From: an uncultured Oscillibacter sp.
GTDB lineage: Bacteria > Bacillota > Clostridia > Oscillospirales > Oscillospiraceae
Assembly: GCF_900546705.1 (NCBI RefSeq)
Contig: NZ_URDP01000060.1
Location: forward strand, 1 to 6,120
Direction of reading: 5' to 3'
DNA: 6,120 bases
Made by a program: the position numbers and the translations under genes. Every line of letters starts with the position of its first letter. Within the stretch, counting starts at the first letter, position 1. Under the pieces are notes generated by a model. It saw only the letters and a list, made by a program, of their open reading frames with translations, did no database searches and was not told the DNA's origin. This document shows, one piece after another, positions 1 through 5,660 of this stretch.

Positions 1-53
1 CGGTAGAAAGGAGCCTTCTTGGCGCCCATGCGGCGCAGTCTGATCTTAACCAT
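1..53 (-). CDS. rpsP: 30S ribosomal protein S16, N-terminal fragment (cut by window edge)
   Basis: Only the first 17 codons and part of the 18th are present. They read MVKIRLRRMGAKKAPFY, the highly conserved N-terminus of ribosomal protein S16, a small-subunit protein that binds 16S rRNA and helps 30S assembly. The ATG (51-53 on the complement) is preceded by GGAGG at 63-67 with a 9-base gap, which fixes the start. The gene follows ffh on the same strand after a 63-base gap. That gap has no intrinsic terminator and no convincing promoter, so rpsP is probably co-transcribed from the ylxM promoter. The order ylxM-ffh-rpsP is the usual one in Bacillota, where KH-domain, rimM and trmD genes often follow; those would lie outside the window. 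Confidence 0.93.
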   Translation of the reverse strand, partial: MVKIRLRRMGAKKAPFY

Positions 54-116
54 AGTTTGTTACCTCCAAAAATTTCATTTAAGTCATCTATCTATAAATG
101 CGAGAGCATCTATATC

Positions 117-1469
117 TCAGCGGGACCGCTTTTTGCGGCCGAAGCCCAGCTTGGGGCCTCTCATACCGGGGAGCCGTCCCCGGGTCATCTGCTTGGTCAG
201 CTGCTGCATCATCTCGAACTGCTTCAAAAGGCGGTTCACATCCACCACCTGCAGCCCGCAGCCGGCGGCGATGCGCTTTTTCCGGCTGGCACCCAGAATC
301 TGGGGGTTCTCCCGCTCCTGAGGAGTCATGGAGAGGATGATGGCCTCTGTGTGGGCCATTTGTTTTTCGTCGATGGTGGCGCCGGAGAGCTGCTTGCCAA
401 GACCGCCCGGCAGCATGCCGGCAATCTGGCTCAGATCGCCCATGCCCCGAATCTGCTGGAGCTGATCGTAGTAGTCCTGCAGGGTAAAGCTGTTTTTCCG
501 CAGCTTTTCCTCCAGCTTGGCGGCCTGCTTTTCATCATAGGCCGCCTGGGCCTTTTCGATGAGGGAGAGCATGTCGCCCATGCCCAGAATACGGGAGGCC
601 ATCCGGTCGGGGTGGAACGGCTCGATCATATCCAGCTTTTCACCGGTGCCCACGAACTTGATGGGCTTGCCGGTGGAGGCCCGGATGGAGAGCGCCGCAC
701 CGCCCCGGGCGTCGCCGTCCAGCTTGGTGAGTACCACGCCGTCGATGCCCAGCGCCTCGTCAAATGCAGAGGCGGCGTTGACGGCGTCCTGGCCGGTCAT
801 GGCGTCCACCACCAACAAAATCTCATTGGGATGAACGGCGGCTTTCATGCGTTTGAGTTCGTCCATGAGGGTCTCATCCACATGGAGCCGGCCGGCGGTA
901 TCGAGAAACACCATGTCGTTGCCGTGGTCCCGGGCGTGGCGGATGGCGTTTTCGGCAATGACCACGGGATCGCCCTGGCCCTCGTCAAAGACCGGCAGAT
1001 CCAGCTGTCCGCCCACCACCTTGAGCTGCTCGATGGCGGCGGGACGGTACACGTCACAGGCGGCCAGCAGCGGCCGCTTGCCCAGCTGCCGGCGCATGAG
1101 CCCGGCCAGCTTGGCGGTGGTGGTGGTTTTGCCGGCGCCCTGAAGACCCACCATCATCACAACGGTGGGGCCGTTGTTGGCCATGGTCAGCTTGCTGCCG
1201 GCGCCGCCCATGAGATTGGTCAGCTCCTCGCTGACGATTTTGATCACCTGCTGGGCGGGGGTCAGGCTGTCCAGCACATCGGTGCCCACAGCCCGTTCCG
1301 TGACGGTGGAGACGAACTCCTTGACCACCTTATAGCTCACATCTGCTTCCAGCAGGGCAAGGCGGACTTCCCGCATGGCCTCCCGGACGTCGTTTTCCGT
1401 CAGGCGGCCCTTGCCCCGCAGGCGCTTGAACGTGGCATTAAGTTTTTCAGTCAGTCCTTCAAATGCCAT
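117..1469 (-). CDS. ffh: Signal recognition particle protein Ffh (SRP54 homologue, GTPase)
   Basis: Ffh binds 4.5S/6S SRP RNA, recognises signal sequences on nascent chains and, with the receptor FtsY, delivers ribosomes to the Sec translocon. The 450-residue length is normal. Residues 1-90 form the helical N domain. The G domain follows, with P-loop GLQGAGKT (108-115), the DVYRPAAIEQL insertion-box segment (139-149), DTAGR (190-194) and TKLDGDARGG (248-257). The methionine-rich M domain covers about 300-435 and contains the SRP RNA-binding stretch SRKKRIAAGCG (395-405), then a basic tail. One oddity is Cys404, where the family usually has Ser (GSG). The ATG follows an AAAGGA-type ribosome site. 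It lies only 3 bases past the ylxM stop, so the two genes are probably translationally coupled. The identification is secure. Confidence 0.98.
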   Translation of the reverse strand: MAFEGLTEKLNATFKRLRGKGRLTENDVREAMREVRLALLEADVSYKVVKEFVSTVTERAVGTDVLDSLTPAQQVIKIVSEELTNLMGGAGSKLTMANNGPTVVMMVGLQGAGKTTTTAKLAGLMRRQLGKRPLLAACDVYRPAAIEQLKVVGGQLDLPVFDEGQGDPVVIAENAIRHARDHGNDMVFLDTAGRLHVDETLMDELKRMKAAVHPNEILLVVDAMTGQDAVNAASAFDEALGIDGVVLTKLDGDARGGAALSIRASTGKPIKFVGTGEKLDMIEPFHPDRMASRILGMGDMLSLIEKAQAAYDEKQAAKLEEKLRKNSFTLQDYYDQLQQIRGMGDLSQIAGMLPGGLGKQLSGATIDEKQMAHTEAIILSMTPQERENPQILGASRKKRIAAGCGLQVVDVNRLLKQFEMMQQLTKQMTRGRLPGMRGPKLGFGRKKRSR

Positions 1470-1472
1470 GGC

Positions 1473-1838
1473 TCATTCCTTTAACGCAGCGGCCTCGCGC
1501 TCAATGCGCTGAGCAAGCTCGGCCAGATGCTGATCCTCATAGAGTCGGTAGTTGATGGTGCGGATTTCTTCGGCGGCGGCCTGAATGGCGTCCAGATGGG
1601 GCCGCAGCGCCTCAAAGCGCCGGATCAGGCCCGTCTTGTCCTCCACCTCCTGCATGATGCCCTCCGCCCGGACGATCACGTCCCGGACACCCTGACGGGA
1701 GATGCCCGCGTTTTCCGCGATCTCGGCCAGGGACAGGTCCTCATTATAATAGAGGTCGAAGAACTCTTTTTGCCGCTCGGTGAGAAGCTCCCCATAAAAA
1801 TCGTATAACATCGTCATGCGATAGGTCTGATTTTTCAT
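1473..1838 (-). CDS. ylxM: YlxM-type HTH protein, putative SRP accessory factor
   Basis: This 121-residue protein is of usual size for the YlxM/p13 family (UPF0122), small sigma-70 region 4-like helix-turn-helix proteins encoded just before ffh. The N-terminus holds LTERQKEFFDLYY (19-31), and the HTH spans about 35-56 (SLAEIAENAGISRQGVRDVI). The second half (about 70-121) is charged and Ala-rich and probably helical or coiled-coil. From knowledge of the family, streptococcal YlxM associates with the SRP and modulates its GTPase cycle; a DNA-binding role is unproven. The same frame is open upstream to 1970, but that extension runs through the promoter. The ATG at 1836-1838 has AGGAAG at 1845-1850 with a 6-base gap and begins the family-like sequence MKNQTYRMTMLYDFY, so this start was chosen. 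It is the first gene of the leftward operon. Confidence 0.93.
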   Translation of the reverse strand: MKNQTYRMTMLYDFYGELLTERQKEFFDLYYNEDLSLAEIAENAGISRQGVRDVIVRAEGIMQEVEDKTGLIRRFEALRPHLDAIQAAAEEIRTINYRLYEDQHLAELAQRIEREAAALKE

Positions 1839-1853
1839 GAGCAGCTTCCTTTC

Positions 1854-1875
1854 TGTAAAGTTGTCCGCCTTTACA
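1854..1875 (-). promoter_or_regulatory. Inverted repeat (hairpin or operator) at the 5' end of the ylxM-ffh transcript
   Basis: On the minus strand TGTAAAG and CTTTACA form a perfect 7-bp inverted repeat around an 8-base loop. It begins a few bases after the predicted transcription start (about 1878) and ends 3 bases before the AAAGGAAG ribosome site. A third copy of the half-site, TGTAAA, lies at 1887-1892 in direct orientation and overlaps the -10 box. In RNA this would be a 5'-end stem-loop that could stabilise the mRNA. As DNA it could be an operator for a dimeric regulator. The repeat is directly visible; either function is inferred. Confidence 0.5.
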
Positions 1876-1884
1876 ATATGAGAT

Positions 1885-1913
1885 AGTTTACAGGAAATTG
1901 GGAAAAAAGTCAA
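1885..1913 (-). promoter_or_regulatory. SigA-type promoter for ylxM-ffh-rpsP
   Basis: Reading the minus strand, the -35 box is TTGACT (1908-1913, 5 of 6 matches to TTGACA) and the -10 box is TAAACT (1885-1890, 4 of 6 matches to TATAAT). The spacer is exactly 17 bases and AT-rich. The predicted transcription start near 1878 gives a leader of about 40 bases before the ylxM ATG. The surrounding DNA is much more AT-rich than the genes. Confidence 0.8.
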
Positions 1914-1964
1914 GGGAAAAAACAAAACATTTTTTCGTTTTCCTGAGAAAAATTCTGCGCAGAC

Positions 1965-1993
1965 TTGCACAGTGATGCCGAACCGCTTATACT
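1965..1993 (+). promoter_or_regulatory. SigA-type promoter for the DUF819-dipeptidase unit
   Basis: The -10 box TATACT (1988-1993, 5 of 6 matches) lies 17 bases after TTGCAC (1965-1970), a weak -35 box that keeps only TTG. The predicted start near 2000 gives a leader of about 38 bases. The promoter faces away from the ylxM promoter, with about 50 AT-rich bases between the two -35 boxes. The weak -35 leaves room for activator dependence, but no activator site is recognised. Confidence 0.6.
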
Positions 1994-2015
1994 GGTGGAA
2001 AATTGTGTGTCAAAC

Positions 2016-2030
2016 AGGAAGGAAGCGGAA
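2016..2030 (+). promoter_or_regulatory. Ribosome binding site deciding the DUF819 protein start
   Basis: A purine-rich run (AGGAAGGAAG at 2016-2025, then GCGGAA to 2030) precedes the ATG at 2038. The better AGGAAG match sits 12 bases from the ATG, slightly far, and GCGGAA sits 7 bases away. An in-frame ATG at 1972 is rejected because it lies between the -35 and -10 boxes and has no such site. Confidence 0.7.
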
Positions 2031-2037
2031 TAAACTT

Positions 2038-3279
2038 ATGCTGACGAACCTTTTTCAAGAGGCTCTGGGCCGGGCGACGCTGATTGCGCCGGAGGACACC
2101 TGGTCCCTGCTGGCGCTGCTTCTGGCGTCGGTGGCCCTGGCCATTTATCTGGAACAGCGCTACACCTGGGCCTCCAAGATCTCCGGCGCCATCATCGCCC
2201 TTTTGATCGCCCTGGCGGCGTCCAACCTGGGGATCATCCCCACCAGCTGTCCCTTGTATGACGATATCATCTGGGGCTACGCGGTGCCCCTGGGCATCCC
2301 TCTTTTGCTGCTCCAGTGCAACATGCGCCGCATCTGGAAGGAGACGGGGCGCATGCTGGTCATTTTCCTCATCGGCTCGGCGGGCACGGTGGCAGGTGCG
2401 TTCCTTGCCTACGCCCTGCTGCATCCGTACATCCCGGGACTGGAGGGCGTGGCGGCCATGATGACCGGCTCCTACATCGGAGGCGGCGTGAACTTTGCGG
2501 CCCTGGCCCAGGAGTTCGACGTGGGCGAGATCAAGGCGGCGGCCACCGTGGCGGACAATCTGCTCATGGCGCTGTACTTCTTCGCCCTGATCGTCATTGC
2601 AGGCATGGGCTTTTTCCGCCGCCGCTTTCCCCATCCCCACATCGACCGTGTGGAAAAAGAGGGGGAGAGCCAGGAGGCCCGCACCCAGGCGGCGGCCTAC
2701 TGGAGCCGCAAGGACATCTCCCTGAAAGACATTGCCATGAACTTCGCCTATGCCGGGGCGGTGGTGTGGGCGGCCAAGCTGGTTGCCGGGGCCCTCAGTG
2801 CCCTCATCCCCGATACGGGCGTGGCGCTGCACATGCTCAACACGTTCTTCGGCAGCGAGTACGTGTGGATTACCACCGTGTCCATGGCCTGTGCTACCTG
2901 GGGCGAGCATCAGGTGGAAAAGCTCAGCGGCTCCCAGGAGATCGGCACCTACCTTATTTATTTGTTCCTGTTCGTCATCGGCGTGCCGGCCTCCATTGCG
3001 GAGATCCTGCACAAGACGCCGCTGCTGCTGGCCTTCACGGCCATCATGGTGGCGGTGAACATGCTGTTTTGCTTTGTGGGCGGCAAGCTGCTGCACTTTG
3101 ATCTGGAGGACATCATCCTGGCCTCCAACGCCAACATCGGCGGTCCTACCACCGCCGCGGGCATGGCCATTTCCCAGGGCTGGAGCGCCCTGGTGGGACC
3201 GGTGATGCTGGTGGGCACCTTCGGCTATGTGATCGGTACTTATCTGGGCATCCTGGTGGGAGGACTGCTGGGAGCGTGA
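2038..3279 (+). CDS. DUF819 family integral membrane protein (putative transporter, YjcL-like)
   Basis: This 413-residue, strongly hydrophobic protein resembles the DUF819/YjcL family, whose biochemical role I do not know to be established. Likely membrane helices lie near residues 22-39, 49-68, 78-94, 106-128, 171-192, 231-257, 303-324, 329-348 and 384-411. A basic and acidic loop at about 193-230 is probably cytoplasmic. Two similar Gly-rich motifs, SYIGGGVNFAALA (145-157) and ANIGGPTTAAGMA (365-377), sit in the two halves. They suggest two related repeats with re-entrant segments, as in known secondary-transporter folds. Acidic and polar residues that could bind cation or substrate include Asp161, Glu164 and Asp173. 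The ATG at 2038 was chosen over one at 1972, which lies inside the promoter. The dipeptidase gene starts 12 bases after the stop, so the substrate may be a peptide or amino acid (inference). Confidence 0.85.
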   Translation: MLTNLFQEALGRATLIAPEDTWSLLALLLASVALAIYLEQRYTWASKISGAIIALLIALAASNLGIIPTSCPLYDDIIWGYAVPLGIPLLLLQCNMRRIWKETGRMLVIFLIGSAGTVAGAFLAYALLHPYIPGLEGVAAMMTGSYIGGGVNFAALAQEFDVGEIKAAATVADNLLMALYFFALIVIAGMGFFRRRFPHPHIDRVEKEGESQEARTQAAAYWSRKDISLKDIAMNFAYAGAVVWAAKLVAGALSALIPDTGVALHMLNTFFGSEYVWITTVSMACATWGEHQVEKLSGSQEIGTYLIYLFLFVIGVPASIAEILHKTPLLLAFTAIMVAVNMLFCFVGGKLLHFDLEDIILASNANIGGPTTAAGMAISQGWSALVGPVMLVGTFGYVIGTYLGILVGGLLGA

Positions 3280-3291
3280 GAGGAGAAGTGT

Positions 3292-4248
3292 GTGATTCTT
3301 GACGGACATTCCGACCTTTTGTACGATGTAACCCGGCGCCGCCTCCGGGGCGAGGATCATGTGCTGGAGCGCTGCCACCTGGATGATCTGCGCCGGGGCG
3401 GCGTGGAGGGGATGGTGCTCTCCCTGTGGACCTCGGCAGCCCATGAGACGTTCTGGCGGGACACGGACTGCCGCACCGCGGCGGCGCGGACGGAGAAGAT
3501 GATGGACTGTGCACGGGCCGAGTTTGCCCAGTGCCCCTGGCTGACGGTGGTGCGGACGGCGGCGGAGGCCCGGGCAGCATGCGCTGCCGGGAAGCGGTAC
3601 GCCTTTTTGGGCGTGGAGGGCATGGCCGTGGCCGGGGAGGACCTGAGCTGGATCGACCGCTACGCCGCCTTCGGTGCCCGGATGGGCATGCTCACCTGGA
3701 ACGAGGAAAATGCCCTGGCCGCCGGTGTGGGCGGAGATCCCCAGCACGGCCTTACGGCCCTGGGGCGGCAGGCGGTGGCCCGGATGCGCCGGCTGGGCAT
3801 GGTGGTAGACGTATCCCATCTCAACGAGCGGGGGTTCTGGGACGTGGTGGGTCTGGAGGGCGGCGTGGTCATCGCCTCCCACTCCAACTGCCGTGCTCTT
3901 TGCGACGTGCCCCGGAACCTGACGGACGATCAGCTGCGGGCCATCCGGGATACCGGCGGCGTGGTGGGGCTCAATGCCCACTACGCCTTTGTCCACCGGG
4001 AGAGAGCGCGTCAGGGTGTGGAAACCCTGGCCCTGCACGCGGCCCACATGGCGGAGGTCATGGGGGTGGAGCATGTTTGCTGCGGCTTCGATTTCTGTCA
4101 GTACATGGGCCCCGGCAACGAGGGAGCCCGGGGCCTGGAGAGCGCCGCAGGGGCGCAGTCTCTGCTGGACGCTCTGGAGAAGCTGGGGGTGAGCCGCCGG
4201 GAACGGGACATGATCGCCCGGGAGAATCTGCTGCGGATTCTGGAGTAA
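3292..4248 (+). CDS. Membrane dipeptidase family (peptidase M19) zinc dipeptidase
   Basis: M19 enzymes are amidohydrolase-fold dinuclear zinc peptidases that cleave dipeptides, often with tolerance for a D-residue at the C-terminal side. The expected metal and active-site positions all appear in order: His6 and Asp8 (DGHSD), bridging Glu109 (FLGVEGM), His176 (VDVSH), His197 (ASHSN), Arg208 (PRNLTDDQL) and Asp267 (CGFDF). GLTALGRQAV (153-162) and NLLRI near the end also fit the family. At 318 residues, with the HxD motif at residue 6, it has no signal peptide and should be cytoplasmic despite the family name. The start is GTG with AGGAG at 3281-3285 and a 6-base gap. An in-frame start further upstream would overlap the DUF819 gene. 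It is the second and last gene of its unit. The dipeptide substrate cannot be read from the sequence. Confidence 0.93.
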   Translation: MILDGHSDLLYDVTRRRLRGEDHVLERCHLDDLRRGGVEGMVLSLWTSAAHETFWRDTDCRTAAARTEKMMDCARAEFAQCPWLTVVRTAAEARAACAAGKRYAFLGVEGMAVAGEDLSWIDRYAAFGARMGMLTWNEENALAAGVGGDPQHGLTALGRQAVARMRRLGMVVDVSHLNERGFWDVVGLEGGVVIASHSNCRALCDVPRNLTDDQLRAIRDTGGVVGLNAHYAFVHRERARQGVETLALHAAHMAEVMGVEHVCCGFDFCQYMGPGNEGARGLESAAGAQSLLDALEKLGVSRRERDMIARENLLRILE

Positions 4249-4249
4249 G

Positions 4250-4282
4250 AGAGGCGGCCGCTTTTGCGGCCGCCTCTTTTTT
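4250..4282 (+). terminator. Rho-independent terminator after the dipeptidase gene
   Basis: A perfect 12-bp stem (4250-4261 with 4266-4277), very GC-rich around CGGCCGC, closes a TTTT loop and runs straight into six Ts at 4277-4282. It begins 2 bases after the dipeptidase stop codon. The complement has no matching T-tract on the other side, so it should act mainly on rightward transcription. It separates the DUF819-dipeptidase unit from yfmF-yfmH. Confidence 0.95.
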
Positions 4283-4299
4283 ACAGCAGAAGAAAGAAT

Positions 4300-4328
4300 T
4301 TGAATTATGGGACGAGTTATACTATAAT
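4300..4328 (+). promoter_or_regulatory. Strong SigA-type promoter for yfmF-yfmH
   Basis: TTGAAT (4300-4305, 4 of 6 matches) and a perfect TATAAT (4323-4328) are 17 bases apart, just downstream of the terminator. A second -10-like TATACT at 4318-4323 overlaps but lacks a properly spaced -35. The predicted transcription start near 4335 leaves about 54 bases of leader before the TTG start of yfmF. Confidence 0.85.
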
Positions 4329-4341
4329 ATCACCCATGTAT

Positions 4342-4369
4342 CGAAATACTTTCGCGGAAGCATGCTTCC
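4342..4369 (+). promoter_or_regulatory. Two adjacent inverted repeats in the yfmF leader
   Basis: CGAAATACTTTCG (4342-4354) is a perfect 5-bp inverted repeat with a 3-base loop. One base later GGAAGCATGCTTCC (4356-4369) is a perfect 14-base palindrome that can also fold as a 5-bp stem with a CATG loop. Both lie in the predicted leader between the start of transcription and the ribosome site. CTTTC at 4349-4353 could alternatively pair with GAAAG at 4373-4377, inside the ribosome site, which would compete with the first hairpin. A repressor operator or an RNA switch are both possible; neither is shown. Confidence 0.5.
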
Positions 4370-4371
4370 AC

Positions 4372-4380
4372 GGAAAGGAG
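4372..4380 (+). promoter_or_regulatory. Ribosome binding site fixing a TTG start for yfmF
   Basis: GGAAAGGAG lies 8 bases before TTG at 4389. It is the only good ribosome site in the region. The in-frame ATG at 4362 lies upstream of it, inside the palindrome, with no suitably spaced site of its own, so TTG is preferred. Confidence 0.75.
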
Positions 4381-4388
4381 CTGAGACC

Positions 4389-5660
4389 TTGCAAGTCATC
4401 TCAAAGCAGCTGGCCGACGGTGTGCATCTGACGTATCTGCCGGCCCGAAAATTCAAGACAAGCCTCCTCTCCGCCCAGTTTGTAACGCCGCTGCGGCAGG
4501 AGACTGTGGCCGCCAACGCCCTTTTGGCGGCGGTTCTGCGGCGGGGCACCGTGTCCTATCCGGACCTGGGGGCCCTGTCCGCCCGGTTGGATCACCTTTA
4601 CGGCGCCCGGGTGGACTATACCGTCCGGAAAAAGGGCGAGACCCAGTGCGTGGGCTTTGTGGCAAGCTTTATCGACGACAGCTTTGTCCCCGGCGGGGAG
4701 AAGCTTTTAGAGCCGGTGGCGGAGCTGGTGGGGCAGCTGATCTGCGCGCCGGTGACCCACCACGGCCGGTTTGTGCCCGCCTATTTTGAAAGCGAGAAGG
4801 CCAACCTGATCGACGCCATCCGCAGCCAGGTCAACGACAAGCGGGACTATGCCGATGCCCGGCTGCTGGAGGAGATGTGCGCCGGGGAGCCCTACGGCAT
4901 CAGCCGGCTGGGCCGGGAGAAGGAGGCATCCCGCCTCCAGCCCCAGAAGCTCTATGCCCATTACGGGCAGCTGATCTCCACCAGCCGCCTGGAACTGCTG
5001 TACTGCGGCAGCGCGTCGCTGGAGCGGGTGGAGGCCGCCCTGCGGGAAGCGTTTTCCGCCCTGCCCAGAGACGGCATCTGCGAGAACGTGCCCACTGTGC
5101 CCCACAGCGCCCCGGCGGAGCCCCGCTATGTGGAAGAGAGCATGGATGTGACCCAGGGGAAGCTGTCCATGGGATTTTCCTGCGGCAGCGACGATGTGCC
5201 GGCGCTGCTGGTGGGCAACGCCCTCTTCGGCGGCAGCAGCAATTCCAAGCTCTTTTTGAACGTGCGGGAGAAGCTGTCGCTGTGCTATTTTGCCTCCTCT
5301 GTGTACCACCGGCAAAAGGGCATCATCACCGTCTCCTCCGGCATCGAGTTTGAAAACTACCAGAAGGCCTACGACGAGATCATGCTTCAGCTCCGGGCTG
5401 TGCAGCAGGGCGATCTTGCGCCCTGGGAGATGGACAGCGCCCGCAGCGTGCTGCGCAACGCCTACGTCTCCATGGGGGATTCTCAGGGCAAGCTGGAGAA
5501 CTTCTACATGGGCCAGGCGGCCACCGGCCAGGATGAGACGCCGGAGCTGCTGGCCCGGCAGGTGGAGGCGGTCACCGTGGAGCGGGTGATTGAGGCCATG
5601 GAGCAGGTACAGCTGGACACGGTGTATTTTCTCAAGGGAAAGGAGGAGGCCGCCCAATGA
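4389..5660 (+). CDS. yfmF: YfmF-type M16 family protein, predicted non-catalytic partner
   Basis: This 423-residue protein has the two-domain M16 (pitrilysin/processing-peptidase) layout. The C-terminal half carries FGGSSNSKLFLNVREKLSL (280-298) followed by CY, the M16 C-domain signature with Arg293 and Tyr300. The N-terminal half lacks the zinc motif. Aligning ALLAAVLRRGT (44-54) with the usual HFLEHMLFKGT places Ala44, Ala47 and Ala48 where His, Glu and His should be, so it is probably inactive alone. It matches the Bacillota protein annotated YfmF (ymfF in B. subtilis). That protein has been linked to EF-P 5-aminopentanol modification; I recall this from annotation and cannot test it here. 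No signal peptide is evident. The TTG start is supported by GGAAAGGAG 8 bases upstream. It overlaps yfmH by ATGA, indicating coupled translation and a likely complex. Confidence 0.9.
   Translation: MQVISKQLADGVHLTYLPARKFKTSLLSAQFVTPLRQETVAANALLAAVLRRGTVSYPDLGALSARLDHLYGARVDYTVRKKGETQCVGFVASFIDDSFVPGGEKLLEPVAELVGQLICAPVTHHGRFVPAYFESEKANLIDAIRSQVNDKRDYADARLLEEMCAGEPYGISRLGREKEASRLQPQKLYAHYGQLISTSRLELLYCGSASLERVEAALREAFSALPRDGICENVPTVPHSAPAEPRYVEESMDVTQGKLSMGFSCGSDDVPALLVGNALFGGSSNSKLFLNVREKLSLCYFASSVYHRQKGIITVSSGIEFENYQKAYDEIMLQLRAVQQGDLAPWEMDSARSVLRNAYVSMGDSQGKLENFYMGQAATGQDETPELLARQVEAVTVERVIEAMEQVQLDTVYFLKGKEEAAQ

Noticed and set aside
85..113. Repeated CATCTAT and a short ATGC-GAGA-GCAT stem between ffh and rpsP
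   Set aside because: The repeats are 7 bases and the stem only 4 bp, with no T-tract, so neither a terminator nor a regulatory element can be supported.
57..1484. 475-codon open frame on the plus strand opposite ffh
   Set aside because: It is codon-aligned with ffh and open only because ffh avoids TTA, CTA and TCA codons. Its His/Gly-rich translation resembles no protein, and ffh itself is unmistakable.
1839..1970. N-terminal extension of ylxM to an ATG at 1970
   Set aside because: It would be encoded by the promoter region itself, upstream of the predicted transcription start. The 121-residue form has the correct ribosome site and family length.
1987..4074. 695-codon open frame on the minus strand across the DUF819 and dipeptidase genes
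   Set aside because: Both real genes share its codon register and lack TTA/CTA/TCA there. The translation is low-complexity (His/Gln/Gly), it spans an operon junction, and it has no plausible start site.
3531..4388. Upstream in-frame extension of yfmF through the dipeptidase gene
   Set aside because: It crosses the terminator and promoter and overlaps a well-supported M19 gene in another frame. The translation is compositionally biased. The M16 protein starts after GGAAAGGAG.
4336..4434. Possible 32-codon leader ORF starting with ATG at or next to the predicted transcript start
   Set aside because: It has no ribosome site, its end overlaps the yfmF start, and its sequence is unremarkable. 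A leaderless peptide cannot be excluded but is unsupported.
4707..5657. 316-codon open frame on the minus strand opposite yfmF
   Set aside because: It is the same codon-bias shadow and ends at the first TTA codon in yfmF. No family resemblance is seen.
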